Of a stretch of 64,000 nt of DNA, positions 17,464-26,352 are shown in pieces. This stretch comes from Paraburkholderia sp. BL25I1N1. Its GTDB lineage: Bacteria; Pseudomonadota; Gammaproteobacteria; Burkholderiales; Burkholderiaceae. The DNA is taken from positions 186,001-250,000 of the forward strand of contig NZ_PVZB01000013.1 of the NCBI RefSeq assembly GCF_003002025.1, given 5' to 3'. The notes below the pieces were generated by a model. It ran no database searches, was not told where the DNA came from, and saw only the letters and a list, made by a program, of their open reading frames with translations. Each line of letters begins with the position of its first letter. Position 1 is the stretch's first letter. A program made the translations under genes and the position numbers.

Positions 17464-17528
17464 TGGGAGCGGCGAACACTGCCGGGCAACACGGCGACAC
17501 GCTGCTGCCGCCGTCCTCAGGTGTCGCC

Positions 17529-17963
17529 TTACGCCGTTTCCTCGTCGTCATCGGGGAACTTGTCCTGCAAACTCGTCAGCCAGCGCCCAACCACGTCGAT
17601 CTCGGCCTCCGTAAATCCTTCCGTCAGCCTGACATTCAGCTCAGAGAGGCCCGACTTCGACCGCTTGAGTGCGGTGCGTCCTGCCGCCGTTAGCCAAAGT
17701 CGCGATGCGCGCCCATCGAGTTCGTCCGAATGGCGTTCCAGGAGACCGGCCCGCTCCGCTCTGTCGACCAATCCGCTCATTCCCGGTGCCTTGAGATCGA
17801 GCGCAGCAGCCGCCTCGCTCGTGAGTGCTCCGTCGTTTTTCCCGAGAAAGAAAAGCAGCCCCGCCTGCGCCGCAGTGACTCCACCTGCGGCTGTCCGAGC
17901 TTGCGACCACCGATGCAGGCGTCTTTGGCCCACATTGAGCAGATACACGAGCCGATGATCCAT
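17529..17963 (-). CDS. MarR-family transcriptional regulator
   Basis: The 144-residue protein has a winged helix (LTSEAAAALDLKAPGMSGLVDRAERAGLL) and a wing with DGRASRLWLTAAGR, typical of MarR repressors that respond to small aromatic ligands. It is divergent from an SRPBCC-family gene. A TTCG-N4-CGAA palindrome lies between them and two more stand in front of the hydratase remnant to its left. It therefore may once have controlled an aromatic-acid pathway now mostly lost. Confidence 0.88.
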   Translation of the reverse strand: MDHRLVYLLNVGQRRLHRWSQARTAAGGVTAAQAGLLFFLGKNDGALTSEAAAALDLKAPGMSGLVDRAERAGLLERHSDELDGRASRLWLTAAGRTALKRSKSGLSELNVRLTEGFTEAEIDVVGRWLTSLQDKFPDDDEETA

Positions 17964-18017
17964 GTTTCAACCTCACCTGTTGCGCTCCGGCGGACGGCGC
18001 TTTTGTTGCTGTAATTT

Positions 18018-18033
18018 AGTTCGTGCGCGAACT
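18018..18033. promoter_or_regulatory. Candidate MarR operator between marR and SRPBCC gene
   Basis: AGTTCG-TGCG-CGAACT is a perfect inverted repeat with 6-base arms, 55 bases upstream of the MarR start. Its core TTCG-N4-CGAA recurs at 17223 and 17245. Autorepression is the simplest reading. Confidence 0.55.
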
Positions 18034-18216
18034 TTTATCCTAGCATGAGTCCTATCGGACGACGGGCGACAGTTAATCCTGTCGCCGAGCGCGTCAGCGG
18101 TCGCCGGCTGCTTCCGGCTGTTCTACGTTTTGTCGCGCGGCGCAGTTTCGCCGGTGATGGCAAGTACAACGAGCATCTGCCAAAATCTCTGGAACAATAT
18201 TAAGAATGGAGGCAGC

Positions 18217-18705
18217 TTGCGCACGGTCGAATACCGCTTTTCCACTACCTGGCGCATCGATGCGCCAGTGCAGGAAGTGTGGGCGGCAATCCAGGACTCG
18301 GCGCGCTGGCCCGAATGGTGGCATAACGTCGAGCGCGTGGACCAGCTGGCGGCGGGTTCGGATCAAGGCGTGGGCGTTGTTCAACGCTATACGTGGAAAG
18401 GCTGGTTGCCTTACCGCCTCGTGTTCGATATGCGGGTGACGCGCGTCGACCCGTTGGTGGCGTTGGAAGGGGAGGCCAGTGGCGACGTCGAAGGCGCGGG
18501 CCGGTGGAGCTTCTCGACCGACGGGCGCAACCTGACCGTGGTTCGCTATGACTGGTGCGTGCATACGAAACGCGCGTGGATGAATGCGTTGGCGCCGTTG
18601 CTGCGACCGGTTTTCCAATGGAATCACGACGTGGTGATGCGCGAAGGCGGCGCGGCGCTAGCGCGGCGGCTTGACGCGCGGCTCCTTGGGATCGAGCAGG
18701 GATAA
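18217..18705 (+). CDS. SRPBCC-family (START-like) protein
   Basis: The protein has about 162 residues with the helix-grip fold typical of polyketide cyclase/dehydrase-like proteins: TTWRIDAPVQEVWAAI at the start, WPEWWHNVERVDQL, and a C-terminal helix with a polar end. Such proteins bind hydrophobic ligands. I favour the TTG at 18217 because GGAGG sits just upstream and the family's first strand begins here. In-frame ATG (18157) and GTG (18154) starts are possible. It is divergent from the MarR gene. Confidence 0.75.
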   Translation: MRTVEYRFSTTWRIDAPVQEVWAAIQDSARWPEWWHNVERVDQLAAGSDQGVGVVQRYTWKGWLPYRLVFDMRVTRVDPLVALEGEASGDVEGAGRWSFSTDGRNLTVVRYDWCVHTKRAWMNALAPLLRPVFQWNHDVVMREGGAALARRLDARLLGIEQG

Positions 18706-19157
18706 AACTCGACCCGGGGCAGGGCAGGGTTCAATCAGTGCATTTGCGAATCCGCGAGTTGTACGATGCAGTTTGCCGTTCAGGAACCGCGTGCGCAATC
18801 GCAGCTGCGGTTCTTCCAGGGGCACACATTGCGAATGTGGCTGCAGCGGCGGTTTGAAGAAGAGAGTACGTAAGCTGCGGGCGACGGGAATCGCTGCGGC
18901 CGTACGAAAACCTGCAGTCGGACATGCTGGACCACGCTTATGGGCTCGTGCCGCTGTTCGGCCTGCGCTGCTGGCAGCAGGAATACGGGGCATCCCGCCA
19001 GCCTTAGCTGGCACTCGTTCTGCCCGGCATCTACACTTATTCCAGAGCTCGGCCGATGATGCCAACGACTGCGCCGAACCGGCGACGCAGGTATTGCCGC
19101 GCCTCTCTACTGACAAGAATAATCGACAGCGAATCAGCGCGGACAGGAGACACCGAC
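18706..19157. other. Intergenic region with no recognised gene
   Basis: About 450 bases. A short frame around 18858-19007 (ending YGASRQP) looks protein-like but has no start codon in a good context and no recognised family. An imperfect hairpin with GAACCGC/GCGGTTC arms lies near 18790. I looked for a fluoride riboswitch because DUF190 follows, but did not find one. Confidence 0.4.
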
Positions 19158-19496
19158 ATGAACGGCTATCAGGTCACTTTCTTTACTCAACAGGATCGCC
19201 GCCATCGCGGCAAACCGCTGGCTGACTGGCTCGTCCATCTTGCGGGCGAACTTGGCCTGCGCGGCGCGACCGTGATACCAGGCTGCGAAGGAATCGGCCA
19301 CCATCACCGCATTCACTCCGCACATTTCTTCGAGCTGGCGGACCAGCCTTTGTCCGTCGTGATGGCCGTGACGAGCGACGAAGCCGACCGGTTATTCGAC
19401 CGGCTGCGCGCTGACGGCGTGCATCTGTTCTACGTGAAGACGCCCGTCGAGTTCGGCGTTATCGGGGATGACAACAGCACCGCTACGAAGTCCTAG
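19158..19496 (+). CDS. DUF190-family PII-like protein
   Basis: The 112-residue protein starts at an ATG 8 bases after AGGAGA. It has the DUF190 pattern: an N-terminal strand (YQVTFFTQQDRRHRGKPLADW), GLRGATVIPGCEGIGHHHRIHS and a last segment (FYVKTPVEFGVIG). DUF190 proteins are trimeric and PII-like, and are often encoded next to the fluoride channel gene crcB. No crcB gene is found here, so the partner is unknown. Confidence 0.85.
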   Translation: MNGYQVTFFTQQDRRHRGKPLADWLVHLAGELGLRGATVIPGCEGIGHHHRIHSAHFFELADQPLSVVMAVTSDEADRLFDRLRADGVHLFYVKTPVEFGVIGDDNSTATKS

Positions 19497-19578
19497 CCTA
19501 CGATTTCGTGCGCACACTGCGTGAGGTTGGACGCGCCCAACTCGTCGCCAGCCGACATGCGTCGGCGAGGCACCGCGT

Positions 19579-20892
19579 TCAGTAAGCATCCATCCGTGCC
19601 GCAAAACCGCCGGCCTCCTTCGCTTTTGCTTCGGGCTCGCCGAGATAGGGACGGTCGGGGCGAACCCAGTGCGCGGCGATTGGCCCGAGCGCGAGAAAGA
19701 ACATCGACAGCGCGAACACCGGTTGCCATGAATGCGTCGTATCGACCAGCCATCCGACGAGCGGCGGCGACACCGATGCCGCAATGCCGAGCCCCGCGTT
19801 CATGATGCTGCTCGAGGTCGCCGCGTGATTGGGCGCGAGATCCATTGCGACGGCCCACAGCGGCGCGGTCACCAGTTCGGAGAGAAACAGCGCGGCAGCC
19901 AGCGAGAGCGCGGCAAGCGTCGACGACGTGTGCAGGAACATGGGCACGAAGAATACGATGGGTGCGAGAAAACCCACTGTAATCAGCGTTTGACGCGAGC
20001 GGCGAATGTTGCCGGTCTTCTTCAGCATCAGATCGCTGAGCGAGCCGCCGAGCGTGGTGCCGACTACGCCGCTCAGGAAAATGCCCGAACTGAAAATGGC
20101 TGAATGCCGGATATTCAGGTGATACGCCTGCGCAAAAAACGACGGCATCCAGTTGAGAAAGAACCACAGAATCCAGCCGTGACAGAAGCTCACTAGAGTA
20201 GCCGGCCAGAGCGCCCGCAAGAGCGGCGGCCAGCGCATCGGCACGCGTGCCTTGCCGAGTTTGGCGGGCAGGCGCGCGATGTCATGGGGCGTGATGCCGG
20301 GATGATCAGCGGGATTGTCGCGGTAATACCAGACCCACAGCACGACCCACGCGAGACTCGCCGCACCGAGCACGATGAACGCGATGTGCCACGAAAATGC
20401 GCTGATCAGGCTGGCGACGAGAATCGGTGTCGATGCATTGCCCAGCCGGGCGCAGGCATGCGTGATGCCTTGCGAAAAGCCGCGCCGCTCGGGTTCCATC
20501 CACGCCGTCAACGCGCGGGCCGATGCCGGTACTATCGGGCTTTCACCCAACCCCACGACGAAGCGCGCGAGCAGCAGCGTCCCCAGCCCGCCGGCGAGGC
20601 CGGTCAGGAGCGTGCCGAGACCCCACAGCACGCCGCACACGGCGAGCATCTTGCGGGCGCCGAGACGATCGCTGATAAAGCCGCCTGGAATCATCGCGAG
20701 CGCGTAGGTCAGCGCAAAAGCGGAAAACACGATGCCAAGCTGCGAGTTGCTCAGATGCAGATCGCGACGGATCGCGAGAGCCGCAGTGGAAATGTTGGTG
20801 CGGTCCACATACATCAGGAACGACATGATGCACAGGACAATCAGTACGCCTGTCGTCGCGGAAAAGCGCTTGCGGCGGCGGATCGATTCCAT
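19579..20892 (-). CDS. MFS transporter, anion:cation symporter family
   Basis: The 437-residue protein has twelve predicted helices. The start has SFLMYVDRTNISTAAL and the MFS loop GGFISDRLGARKML. It belongs to the ACS group that imports sugar acids and aromatic acids such as phthalate. The ATG at 20892 follows AAGGAGGAG. The VOC protein gene lies 148 bases upstream on the same strand and a GntR-type regulator is divergent from that, suggesting one small uptake and metabolism unit. Confidence 0.9.
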   Translation of the reverse strand: MESIRRRKRFSATTGVLIVLCIMSFLMYVDRTNISTAALAIRRDLHLSNSQLGIVFSAFALTYALAMIPGGFISDRLGARKMLAVCGVLWGLGTLLTGLAGGLGTLLLARFVVGLGESPIVPASARALTAWMEPERRGFSQGITHACARLGNASTPILVASLISAFSWHIAFIVLGAASLAWVVLWVWYYRDNPADHPGITPHDIARLPAKLGKARVPMRWPPLLRALWPATLVSFCHGWILWFFLNWMPSFFAQAYHLNIRHSAIFSSGIFLSGVVGTTLGGSLSDLMLKKTGNIRRSRQTLITVGFLAPIVFFVPMFLHTSSTLAALSLAAALFLSELVTAPLWAVAMDLAPNHAATSSSIMNAGLGIAASVSPPLVGWLVDTTHSWQPVFALSMFFLALGPIAAHWVRPDRPYLGEPEAKAKEAGGFAARMDAY

Positions 20893-21000
20893 CGTGTCTC
20901 CTCCTTGCGACCACGCAACGGCACGTGCCGTTGCGTTTGGTGTCGCGGCGCCGCGGGGATCGCTCCACGTCGCCGTACGTCGAACCGCTCGCTGGTGAGT

Positions 21001-21028
21001 TGGTGTAATGCGAGCTGGTGTAATGCGA
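21001..21028. repeat. Direct repeat of 13 bases between VOC and MFS genes
   Basis: TGGTGTAATGCGA occurs at 21001-21013 and again at 21016-21028, a 15-base period. It may be a regulator site in front of the transporter gene or a slippage product. Confidence 0.4.
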
Positions 21029-21040
21029 ACCTGAACGTAG

Positions 21041-21472
21041 TTACTCGAGTACTTCACCGTGTACGCCGGCGGCGAGCGTCTTCTTTTCCCAGCGATCCAT
21101 GGGCACGACTTCGGCCACCGGGCCGTTCGGCGAACGGAACTTGACCGGCAGATGACCCGGCGCCGTCAGGATTTCACCGCCATTTTCCTTGATCTGCGCG
21201 ATAAACGTCTCGAGGTCTTCCACTTCCATGCCGATGTGGTGAATGCACGGCGCCGGCCCGGCGAAATCGGCTTCGTCAGAATCCGATTGCTCATAGTGAA
21301 TCAACGTCAGGTCCATATAGCCGTCGGTCAGGTGATGCGAAATGTGGTCGCCGTTCTTGCCCTTGCGACGCACCGTATTCACGTGCTTGTAGCCGAACAC
21401 GTTCTCATAGAACGCGCGCTCCTTCTCGACATCTTCAACCTTGAATGCAATGTGCTTGATGAAATTCGGCAT
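21041..21472 (-). CDS. VOC-family (glyoxalase/dioxygenase fold) protein
   Basis: The 143-residue protein has two beta-alpha-beta-beta-beta halves. Likely metal ligands are in IKHIAFKVED (His7), the mid-protein HHIGMEVEDL and the C-terminal segment AEVVPMDRW. AGAGGAG precedes the ATG at 21472. Function could be an isomerase, lyase or dioxygenase on the compound imported by the MFS transporter downstream. The exact reaction cannot be read from sequence. Confidence 0.85.
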   Translation of the reverse strand: MPNFIKHIAFKVEDVEKERAFYENVFGYKHVNTVRRKGKNGDHISHHLTDGYMDLTLIHYEQSDSDEADFAGPAPCIHHIGMEVEDLETFIAQIKENGGEILTAPGHLPVKFRSPNGPVAEVVPMDRWEKKTLAAGVHGEVLE

Positions 21473-21548
21473 GGCTCATCTCCTCTGACGTAAGCGCGCG
21501 TGGTTGCGCGATGGAGATCAGTCTAGGACGACATCATGCCTTCGTCAA

Positions 21549-21570
21549 TCGAATCATTCGAATGATTCGA
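21549..21570. promoter_or_regulatory. Perfect 22-bp palindrome in the VOC-GntR intergenic region
   Basis: TCGAATCATTCGAATGATTC followed by GA reads identically on both strands over 22 bases. It contains overlapping TTCGAA and ATGATTC elements and lies 77 bases upstream of the VOC start. It is a likely operator for the adjacent GntR regulator. Confidence 0.6.
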
Positions 21571-21690
21571 ATTAAAAGATCGGTGCGGGTCGACGCCGAT
21601 TGTCTTCGATCCTCGCGGTTGTTCAGCGCGGCGCCCTGTCGTGGTGATGCATTTGGGTGTCGATCCTGTATCCTTCCGGAATTCGCCATG

Positions 21691-21726
21691 CGGGCCGCGA
21701 ATCGGGCCGCGAATCGGACCGCGAAT
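21691..21726. repeat. Three tandem copies of a 12-bp unit
   Basis: CGGGCCGCGAAT occurs at 21691-21702 and 21703-21714, and as CGGACCGCGAAT at 21715-21726. It lies 100 bases upstream of the GntR start, in a region without coding character. It may be a slippage product. Confidence 0.7.
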
Positions 21727-21830
21727 TTGCCCGGAAGCGGCGCATGAAACGCGTGCGTTTCGCGGCCATCTCATCGCGCATCGGGTGGCGTTTTCCGATT
21801 CCTTTTTTCTTCACTCTGACACTGACCTGA

Positions 21831-22571
21831 ATGCCAGGACTTCGTACTCCGGGAGAGCAACCGCTCTATGAAATCGTCCGCGCCGGTATTCTCGAGCGCC
21901 TTCGTACCGGCCAATGGACAGCCGGCGACAAGATCCCGACGGAGCCGCAACTAGCCGAGGAATTCGGCGTCGGCATCGGCACGATCCGCCGCGCGGTCGA
22001 AGAACTGGTGGCTGAGCGTCTGCTGATTCGCCGGGCAGGGCGCGGCACGATCGTCGCGAAGTTCGCCGACGAACATGCGTTCGACCACTACTTCAGCTTC
22101 GTCGATACAGACGGCGAATTACTGAAAGTCACCGCGCGCCTGCTGCGTTTCGGCAAGGAGCGCGCGAGCTCGGAACTCGCCGCGACGCTCAAGCTCGCGC
22201 GCGGCGCACGGCTTGCCACCGCCGACAATCTTCGGCTGCATGATGACGTGCCTGTCATGCTCGATCGTTTGTGGTTTCCGCTCGACGTGTTCCCGACGCT
22301 CGAAGCGGAGATGTTCAAGGCACGGCGCGGTTCCATTTATGGCTTTTACCAGGAGCATTTTGGAATCTCAGTCGTGCGCGTGGTGGAAGATCTGGGCGGC
22401 GCGGCCGCCGACGAAGAAGTGGCGCGCGCGCTGAATATCGAAGTCGGTGCGCCGGTGCTGCGCATCGAACGCACGGCCTTCACGTTCAAAGACCAGCCGG
22501 TCGAGTTTCGCGTGCGCTTCGTCGATTCGAGCCGTTGTTCTTACCGGAACGTGCGCGGCTTGCAGGATTGA
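21831..22571 (+). CDS. GntR-family regulator of the HutC subfamily (UTRA domain)
   Basis: The 246-residue protein has an N-terminal winged helix (GQWTAGDKIPTEPQLAEEFG, GTIRRAVEELVAERLL) and a UTRA ligand-binding domain from about residue 85 (YGFYQEHFGI, ending with FRVRFVDSSR). HutC-type regulators usually repress nearby catabolic genes until a metabolite binds. It is divergent from the VOC and MFS genes, with a perfect 22-bp palindrome between them. Confidence 0.9.
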   Translation: MPGLRTPGEQPLYEIVRAGILERLRTGQWTAGDKIPTEPQLAEEFGVGIGTIRRAVEELVAERLLIRRAGRGTIVAKFADEHAFDHYFSFVDTDGELLKVTARLLRFGKERASSELAATLKLARGARLATADNLRLHDDVPVMLDRLWFPLDVFPTLEAEMFKARRGSIYGFYQEHFGISVVRVVEDLGGAAADEEVARALNIEVGAPVLRIERTAFTFKDQPVEFRVRFVDSSRCSYRNVRGLQD

Positions 22572-22711
22572 GTCGTGTGCGGCCGCCGCGGTGTCTGCCT
22601 CGCGCCTGAAAACGCTGCGCGTCATCAACGGCGACGCCCGCAAGGCAAGGGCGTCATCAAACTCGGTCCCGTGCGGCTGGCGGCAAGCACGGGACCGGCG
22701 CGGCATATCGC

Positions 22712-23056
22712 TTATTTGCCGAAGTACGGGGTGCAGAAGCTGGCCGGACCGATACAGGTCGATTGCATTGCCGTATGCGCCGGTCCGCCGGACGACGTGG
22801 CGTTCGCCGGCACACCGCCGTAGCTCTGCGTTTGCTGATGCGTGGATTGCGCGGCGACTTTTGCTTCGGCGGTCTGGATGTCGGCCGGATAGCTGGCGTC
22901 GTCGGAACGCGCCGGGCTATAGCCGGCCCGCTCCAACTGCACGAGATCGCTGTGGACCTCGGCGCGTGTCACCGGCCCGTTGGATTGCGCGAAGCTGAGC
23001 ACCGGAGCGGACAGGGCGGCGGCAGCGAGGGCGAGGCAAACAATAGCTTTCTTCAT
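22712..23056 (-). CDS. DUF4148-family secreted protein
   Basis: The 114-residue protein has a clear signal peptide (MKKAIVCLALAAAALSAP...SFA) followed by QSNGPVTRAEVHSDLVQLE and YPADIQTAEAKVA, the DUF4148 pattern frequent and multicopy in Burkholderiaceae. A paralogue is at 40159. GGAGTC precedes the ATG at 23056. The C-terminus contains two Cys residues that may form a disulphide. Function is unknown. Confidence 0.85.
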   Translation of the reverse strand: MKKAIVCLALAAAALSAPVLSFAQSNGPVTRAEVHSDLVQLERAGYSPARSDDASYPADIQTAEAKVAAQSTHQQTQSYGGVPANATSSGGPAHTAMQSTCIGPASFCTPYFGK

Positions 23057-23402
23057 GATTCAGACTCCGAAATAAGTACGAGGGTTGATCGAGGGAAATT
23101 CGTTGAATAGCAGCAGCTCATTCGACGCTACCGGTATTGCGCGGGTCTTTCTTCTCTGAGCGTCTGGAAACCATATTGCGCTTGCGGACCTGACGCGATC
23201 CCCACCGGTTCATTACGAAATTGACATGTTGGGCCTGCCCCCTTCAGGGGTCGGGCGCGCAAAGCGGTCGGCGGCGCAGGCGTTGCGTCATGCATTAATG
23301 CATGGCAAGCGTGCAAATTTGTAAGTTTTCAGTCCCGTTTGCATGGGTCACTATTCGCTCCATCTGCTTTTCCTCTCACCGGTATTTGCAAGGAGCGTCG
23401 AC
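23057..23402. other. Intergenic region between DUF4148 and oxidoreductase genes
   Basis: About 345 bases with a small CCCCTTCAGGGG hairpin near 23240 and nothing else I can support. Short reverse-strand frames here look like noise. Confidence 0.5.
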
Positions 23403-24389
23403 ATGACGATGCAAGCCCTCGTTCTCTCCCAGTACAACGCACCGCTGGAACTCACCACCGTGGCTCGCCCTGAACCGTTGCCCGGCCAGGTGCGGGTGCG
23501 TATAGCGGCGGCCGGTCTCAATCCGCTCGACACGAAAATCCGCGCAGGGGGCGCCGCTCATGCAAAACATCCGCTGCCGCTGGTGCTCGGCATCGACATG
23601 GCCGGCGTGGTCGAGGCGGTGGGTGCAGGCGTGACGCGCTTCAAAGCGGGCGACGAGGTCTACGGCATGACAGGCGGTGTCGGCGGCATTCAGGGTTCGC
23701 TCGCGCAATATGCCGCGGTCGACGCGGATCTGCTCGCGCTGAAGCCCGCCAATCTGTCGATGCGCGAAGCCGCCTCTTTGCCGCTTGCGTTCATCACCGC
23801 CTACATGGGGCTCGTGGATCGCGCGAAGCTTCAGGCCGGGCAGACCGTGCTCGTGCAAGGAGGCGCGGGTGGCGTGGGCCACGTGTCGGTGCAACTCGCG
23901 CGGGCGCTGGGAGCTCGGGTGTTCGCGACGGCGAGCGCACGCGATCAGGACGAACTCATGCGCCTCGGCGCCACGCCGATCGATTACGCCGCGCAGAACG
24001 TCAACCAATACGTCGCGCAGCATACGGGCGGGGCGGGATTCGAGGTGGTCGCCGACACGGTGGGCGGCGCGACGCTCGATGCATCGTTCGCGGCGGTCAA
24101 GCATTTCGGCCATGTCGTCAGCGCGCTCGGTTGGGGCACCCACGCACTCGCACCGCTGTCGTTTCGCGAGGCGACGTATTCGGGCGTGTTCACCCTGCAC
24201 GCACTGCTGAGCGGCGAGAATCGGGCGCATCACGGCGAGATGCTGCGCGAGGCGACGCGCCTCGTCGAAGCGGGTCAATTGACGCCGCGGCTCGATCCGC
24301 GCCGCTTCGATCTTCGCTCGGCGGAACAAGGGTACGACGCAATCACCAATCGCAGCGCGCGGGGCAAGATCGTCGTCGATATCGAGTGA
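23403..24389 (+). CDS. Zinc-independent alcohol dehydrogenase / quinone oxidoreductase-like protein (MDR superfamily)
   Basis: The 328-residue protein has an N-terminal GroES-like domain (PLPGQVRVRIAAAGLNPLDTKIRAGG) and a Rossmann domain with VQGGAGGVGHVSVQLARALG. The catalytic and structural zinc Cys clusters of alcohol dehydrogenases are absent, as in NADPH:quinone reductases. AAGGAG precedes the ATG at 23403. It converges with a LysR gene, whose stop is only 55 bases away. The substrate is unknown. Confidence 0.88.
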   Translation: MTMQALVLSQYNAPLELTTVARPEPLPGQVRVRIAAAGLNPLDTKIRAGGAAHAKHPLPLVLGIDMAGVVEAVGAGVTRFKAGDEVYGMTGGVGGIQGSLAQYAAVDADLLALKPANLSMREAASLPLAFITAYMGLVDRAKLQAGQTVLVQGGAGGVGHVSVQLARALGARVFATASARDQDELMRLGATPIDYAAQNVNQYVAQHTGGAGFEVVADTVGGATLDASFAAVKHFGHVVSALGWGTHALAPLSFREATYSGVFTLHALLSGENRAHHGEMLREATRLVEAGQLTPRLDPRRFDLRSAEQGYDAITNRSARGKIVVDIE

Positions 24390-24444
24390 CGCCGGCCGCG
24401 CGGGTCGGCAATCGTGAGTGAATTCAGCGGCGGCCAGACGTCAA

Positions 24445-25314
24445 TTACGTGTTGGCGAGTTTGTCGACGACAACGTCGATCAACGCCCGCAACCGCCCCA
24501 GCCGTCGAAGGTCGCGATGGTAGCCGAGCCACACTTGGCGGCCCGGCGGCGTTTCGCCGAGGTCGATGCGCCGCAGTCCCGGCGTGTTGTCGCCAAGCGC
24601 GCACGGCAGCACCGCGAAGCCGCCGCCCTCGGCACACATGCGCGCCTGGACGCCGCGATTGTTGCTGGCGTACGCGACTCGCGCATTCGGCAGCATGCGG
24701 CGAATCCATGTCACGTCGGGCAGGGCCTCGAAGGCGCTGTCCATCGTAATGAGCGATTGCCCCGCGCCATCGCCGGCCTGCGGCGCCACCAGATCGGCGT
24801 GCCCGTACAGCGCGTAGTTCAGATCCATGACCTTTCGCTGGATCACGTCGGGTTCGTCGAACGGCGTGATGCGAAACACAAGATCCGCTTCACGGCGCGA
24901 AAGACTGTAGCGTCGCGAATCGGTGACCAACTCGATCGAGAGTTGCGGATGCCGCGAGAGAAACCCGGCGAACACAGGGGTGAGCACATGAATGCCGAAC
25001 CAGTCCGAGGACGACACGCGCAGCGACCCCGTCAACTGCTGCGTGGTCCCCGCGAGCGAACGTGTGAACGCGAGCGCTTCTTCCTCCATTCGTTCCGCGA
25101 AACTCAACACCGCAGTGCCTTCGTCGGTCAGTACGAAGCCGTCGGCGGTGCGCTGGAACAGCGCCTGGCCGACCGCGCTTTCGAGCGCACGCAGCCGGCG
25201 CCCCATGGTGGGCTGGGTTTGTCCCAGTTGGCGCGCGGCGGCGCCGAGTGTGCCGCAACGGGCGATCGCGAGAAACACGCGGACATCGCCCCAATCCATT
25301 GTCATTTCGTTCAT
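24445..25314 (-). CDS. LysR-family transcriptional regulator
   Basis: The 289-residue protein has an N-terminal helix-turn-helix (LGAAARQLGQTQPTMGRRLRALE) and a periplasmic-binding-like effector domain. The variant TQPTMGRRL in the recognition helix is the form seen in the LysR subgroup without TQPAVS. An ATG at 25305 is an alternative start. Targets may include the oxidoreductase gene to its left, although that gene is convergent rather than divergent. Confidence 0.88.
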   Translation of the reverse strand: MNEMTMDWGDVRVFLAIARCGTLGAAARQLGQTQPTMGRRLRALESAVGQALFQRTADGFVLTDEGTAVLSFAERMEEEALAFTRSLAGTTQQLTGSLRVSSSDWFGIHVLTPVFAGFLSRHPQLSIELVTDSRRYSLSRREADLVFRITPFDEPDVIQRKVMDLNYALYGHADLVAPQAGDGAGQSLITMDSAFEALPDVTWIRRMLPNARVAYASNNRGVQARMCAEGGGFAVLPCALGDNTPGLRRIDLGETPPGRQVWLGYHRDLRRLGRLRALIDVVVDKLANT

Positions 25315-25599
25315 AGCAGGATGTGCTCGTGCGACAGGCGGCCTTATCGTACCGAACTTCGCGGTTTGGCGTCGGGCCGAAGCCGAGGACCGCGTCCGCG
25401 GCCATCAATATGCTGAAATTCCTGACTTATCGGACACCAATGTCCGCAAGCCGAGCGAGCGGCGAACTTCACGCCGATGCGATGAATCGTCGAATTGACC
25501 TTGGGCGTAGCCGGTCCGAACTGCTATCTTGAGTGAGTATCGTCGGCACTGTCGGCGAGCGAGCGCCGCGTATGCGCTGGAAATTCTGCTCAGAGGTGC

Positions 25600-25956
25600 A
25601 TGATGGTCGAAGTTACCTGGCTTGTCGTGGCTGACGGAGGTCGCGCGCGCGTTTTCCAGACGCCTGGGCTTAAGCTCGACTTGCAGGAGGTCGAAGTTCT
25701 CGTCAACGACGAATACACCGGCACGGCACTGACTGAGAAAGACCGCGAGAAATTTGCAAAACGGGTTGCCGCTTATCTGGAAGAAGGGCGGCTCCGTCAA
25801 CTCTACAATCGGCTGCGGCTCGCCATGGAGGCGAAATTTCTCGGCATGGTGCGTTCGAATCTGAGTGAGGAAGCGCGTCGAATGATATTCGAGCAGATCA
25901 GCGAAGATCTGCTGGCGCTCAGTAAACAGGAAATCGAGGCGCGTCTGCGTAAGTAG
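25600..25956 (+). CDS. Host-attachment family protein (PF10116-like)
   Basis: The 118-residue protein begins VTWLVVADGGRARVFQTPG, matching the start of the family annotated as required for attachment to host cells. It retains the late segment AKFLGMVRSNLSEEARRMIFEQISEDLLALS. It is slightly shorter than most members. The biochemical role is not known, and the fold is related to eRF1/Dom34-like and ribosome-silencing proteins in some analyses. It opens a run of stress-related genes. Confidence 0.8.
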   Translation: MMVEVTWLVVADGGRARVFQTPGLKLDLQEVEVLVNDEYTGTALTEKDREKFAKRVAAYLEEGRLRQLYNRLRLAMEAKFLGMVRSNLSEEARRMIFEQISEDLLALSKQEIEARLRK

Positions 25957-26034
25957 AGGGCGGCTGCGCAAAGAGTTCACTGAGCCCGCAAGCGCGTTGC
26001 AGGGCCGGATTTGCGGCGTTCAGGTTTGCCGCGT

Positions 26035-26352
26035 TCAGGAACTGATGTCGGGCCCGTGCGATTTTTCTTCGGCATCGCGGAACCAGTCTTCCGCGCGAGA
26101 CCGGGCGCTGACCCCGGAGTGCGGTTGCGGCGTCTCGAACTCACGATCGATGAACCTGCGGCCCCATTCGACCGCGTCTCTGATCGCTTCTTCTTCGGTC
26201 AGCCATTCGGGCTGAACGGTCATCGGGCGAATATCGACTACCTTACCCGCGCTATTTTTCAGGCTCACGCTCGCGATCCAGGCGCCGAACTTATTGGTCT
26301 CGGGGCGCACGACCATCTCGAACTCGCCATAGAAGACAGTGGATGCTGGCAT
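26035..26352 (-). CDS. Conserved hypothetical protein, 105 aa
   Basis: AAGGAGAAAACG precedes the ATG at 26352, deciding the start over an upstream in-frame ATG at 26418. The protein begins with beta-rich sequence (STVFYGEFEMVV, FGAWIASVSLKN) and continues with a helix EEEAIRDAVEWGRRFID. It resembles uncharacterised proteins common in Burkholderiaceae. No enzymatic motif is visible. Confidence 0.75.
   Translation of the reverse strand: MPASTVFYGEFEMVVRPETNKFGAWIASVSLKNSAGKVVDIRPMTVQPEWLTEEEAIRDAVEWGRRFIDREFETPQPHSGVSARSRAEDWFRDAEEKSHGPDISS

Noticed and set aside
18940..19157. Fluoride riboswitch upstream of DUF190
   Set aside because: GATGATGCC near 19055 recalls part of the crcB motif, but the paired first half (GATGG followed by TTC) is missing and no crcB gene follows.
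23128..23316. Reverse-strand 62-codon frame between DUF4148 and the oxidoreductase
   Set aside because: There is no Shine-Dalgarno, the composition is low-complexity and it overlaps promoter space. There is no sign of a real protein.
25412..25425. GCTGAAATTCCTGA upstream of the host-attachment gene as another TCAGGA-type site
   Set aside because: Only the right half matches, and neither the half-site nor the -10 box occurs at the conserved offsets.
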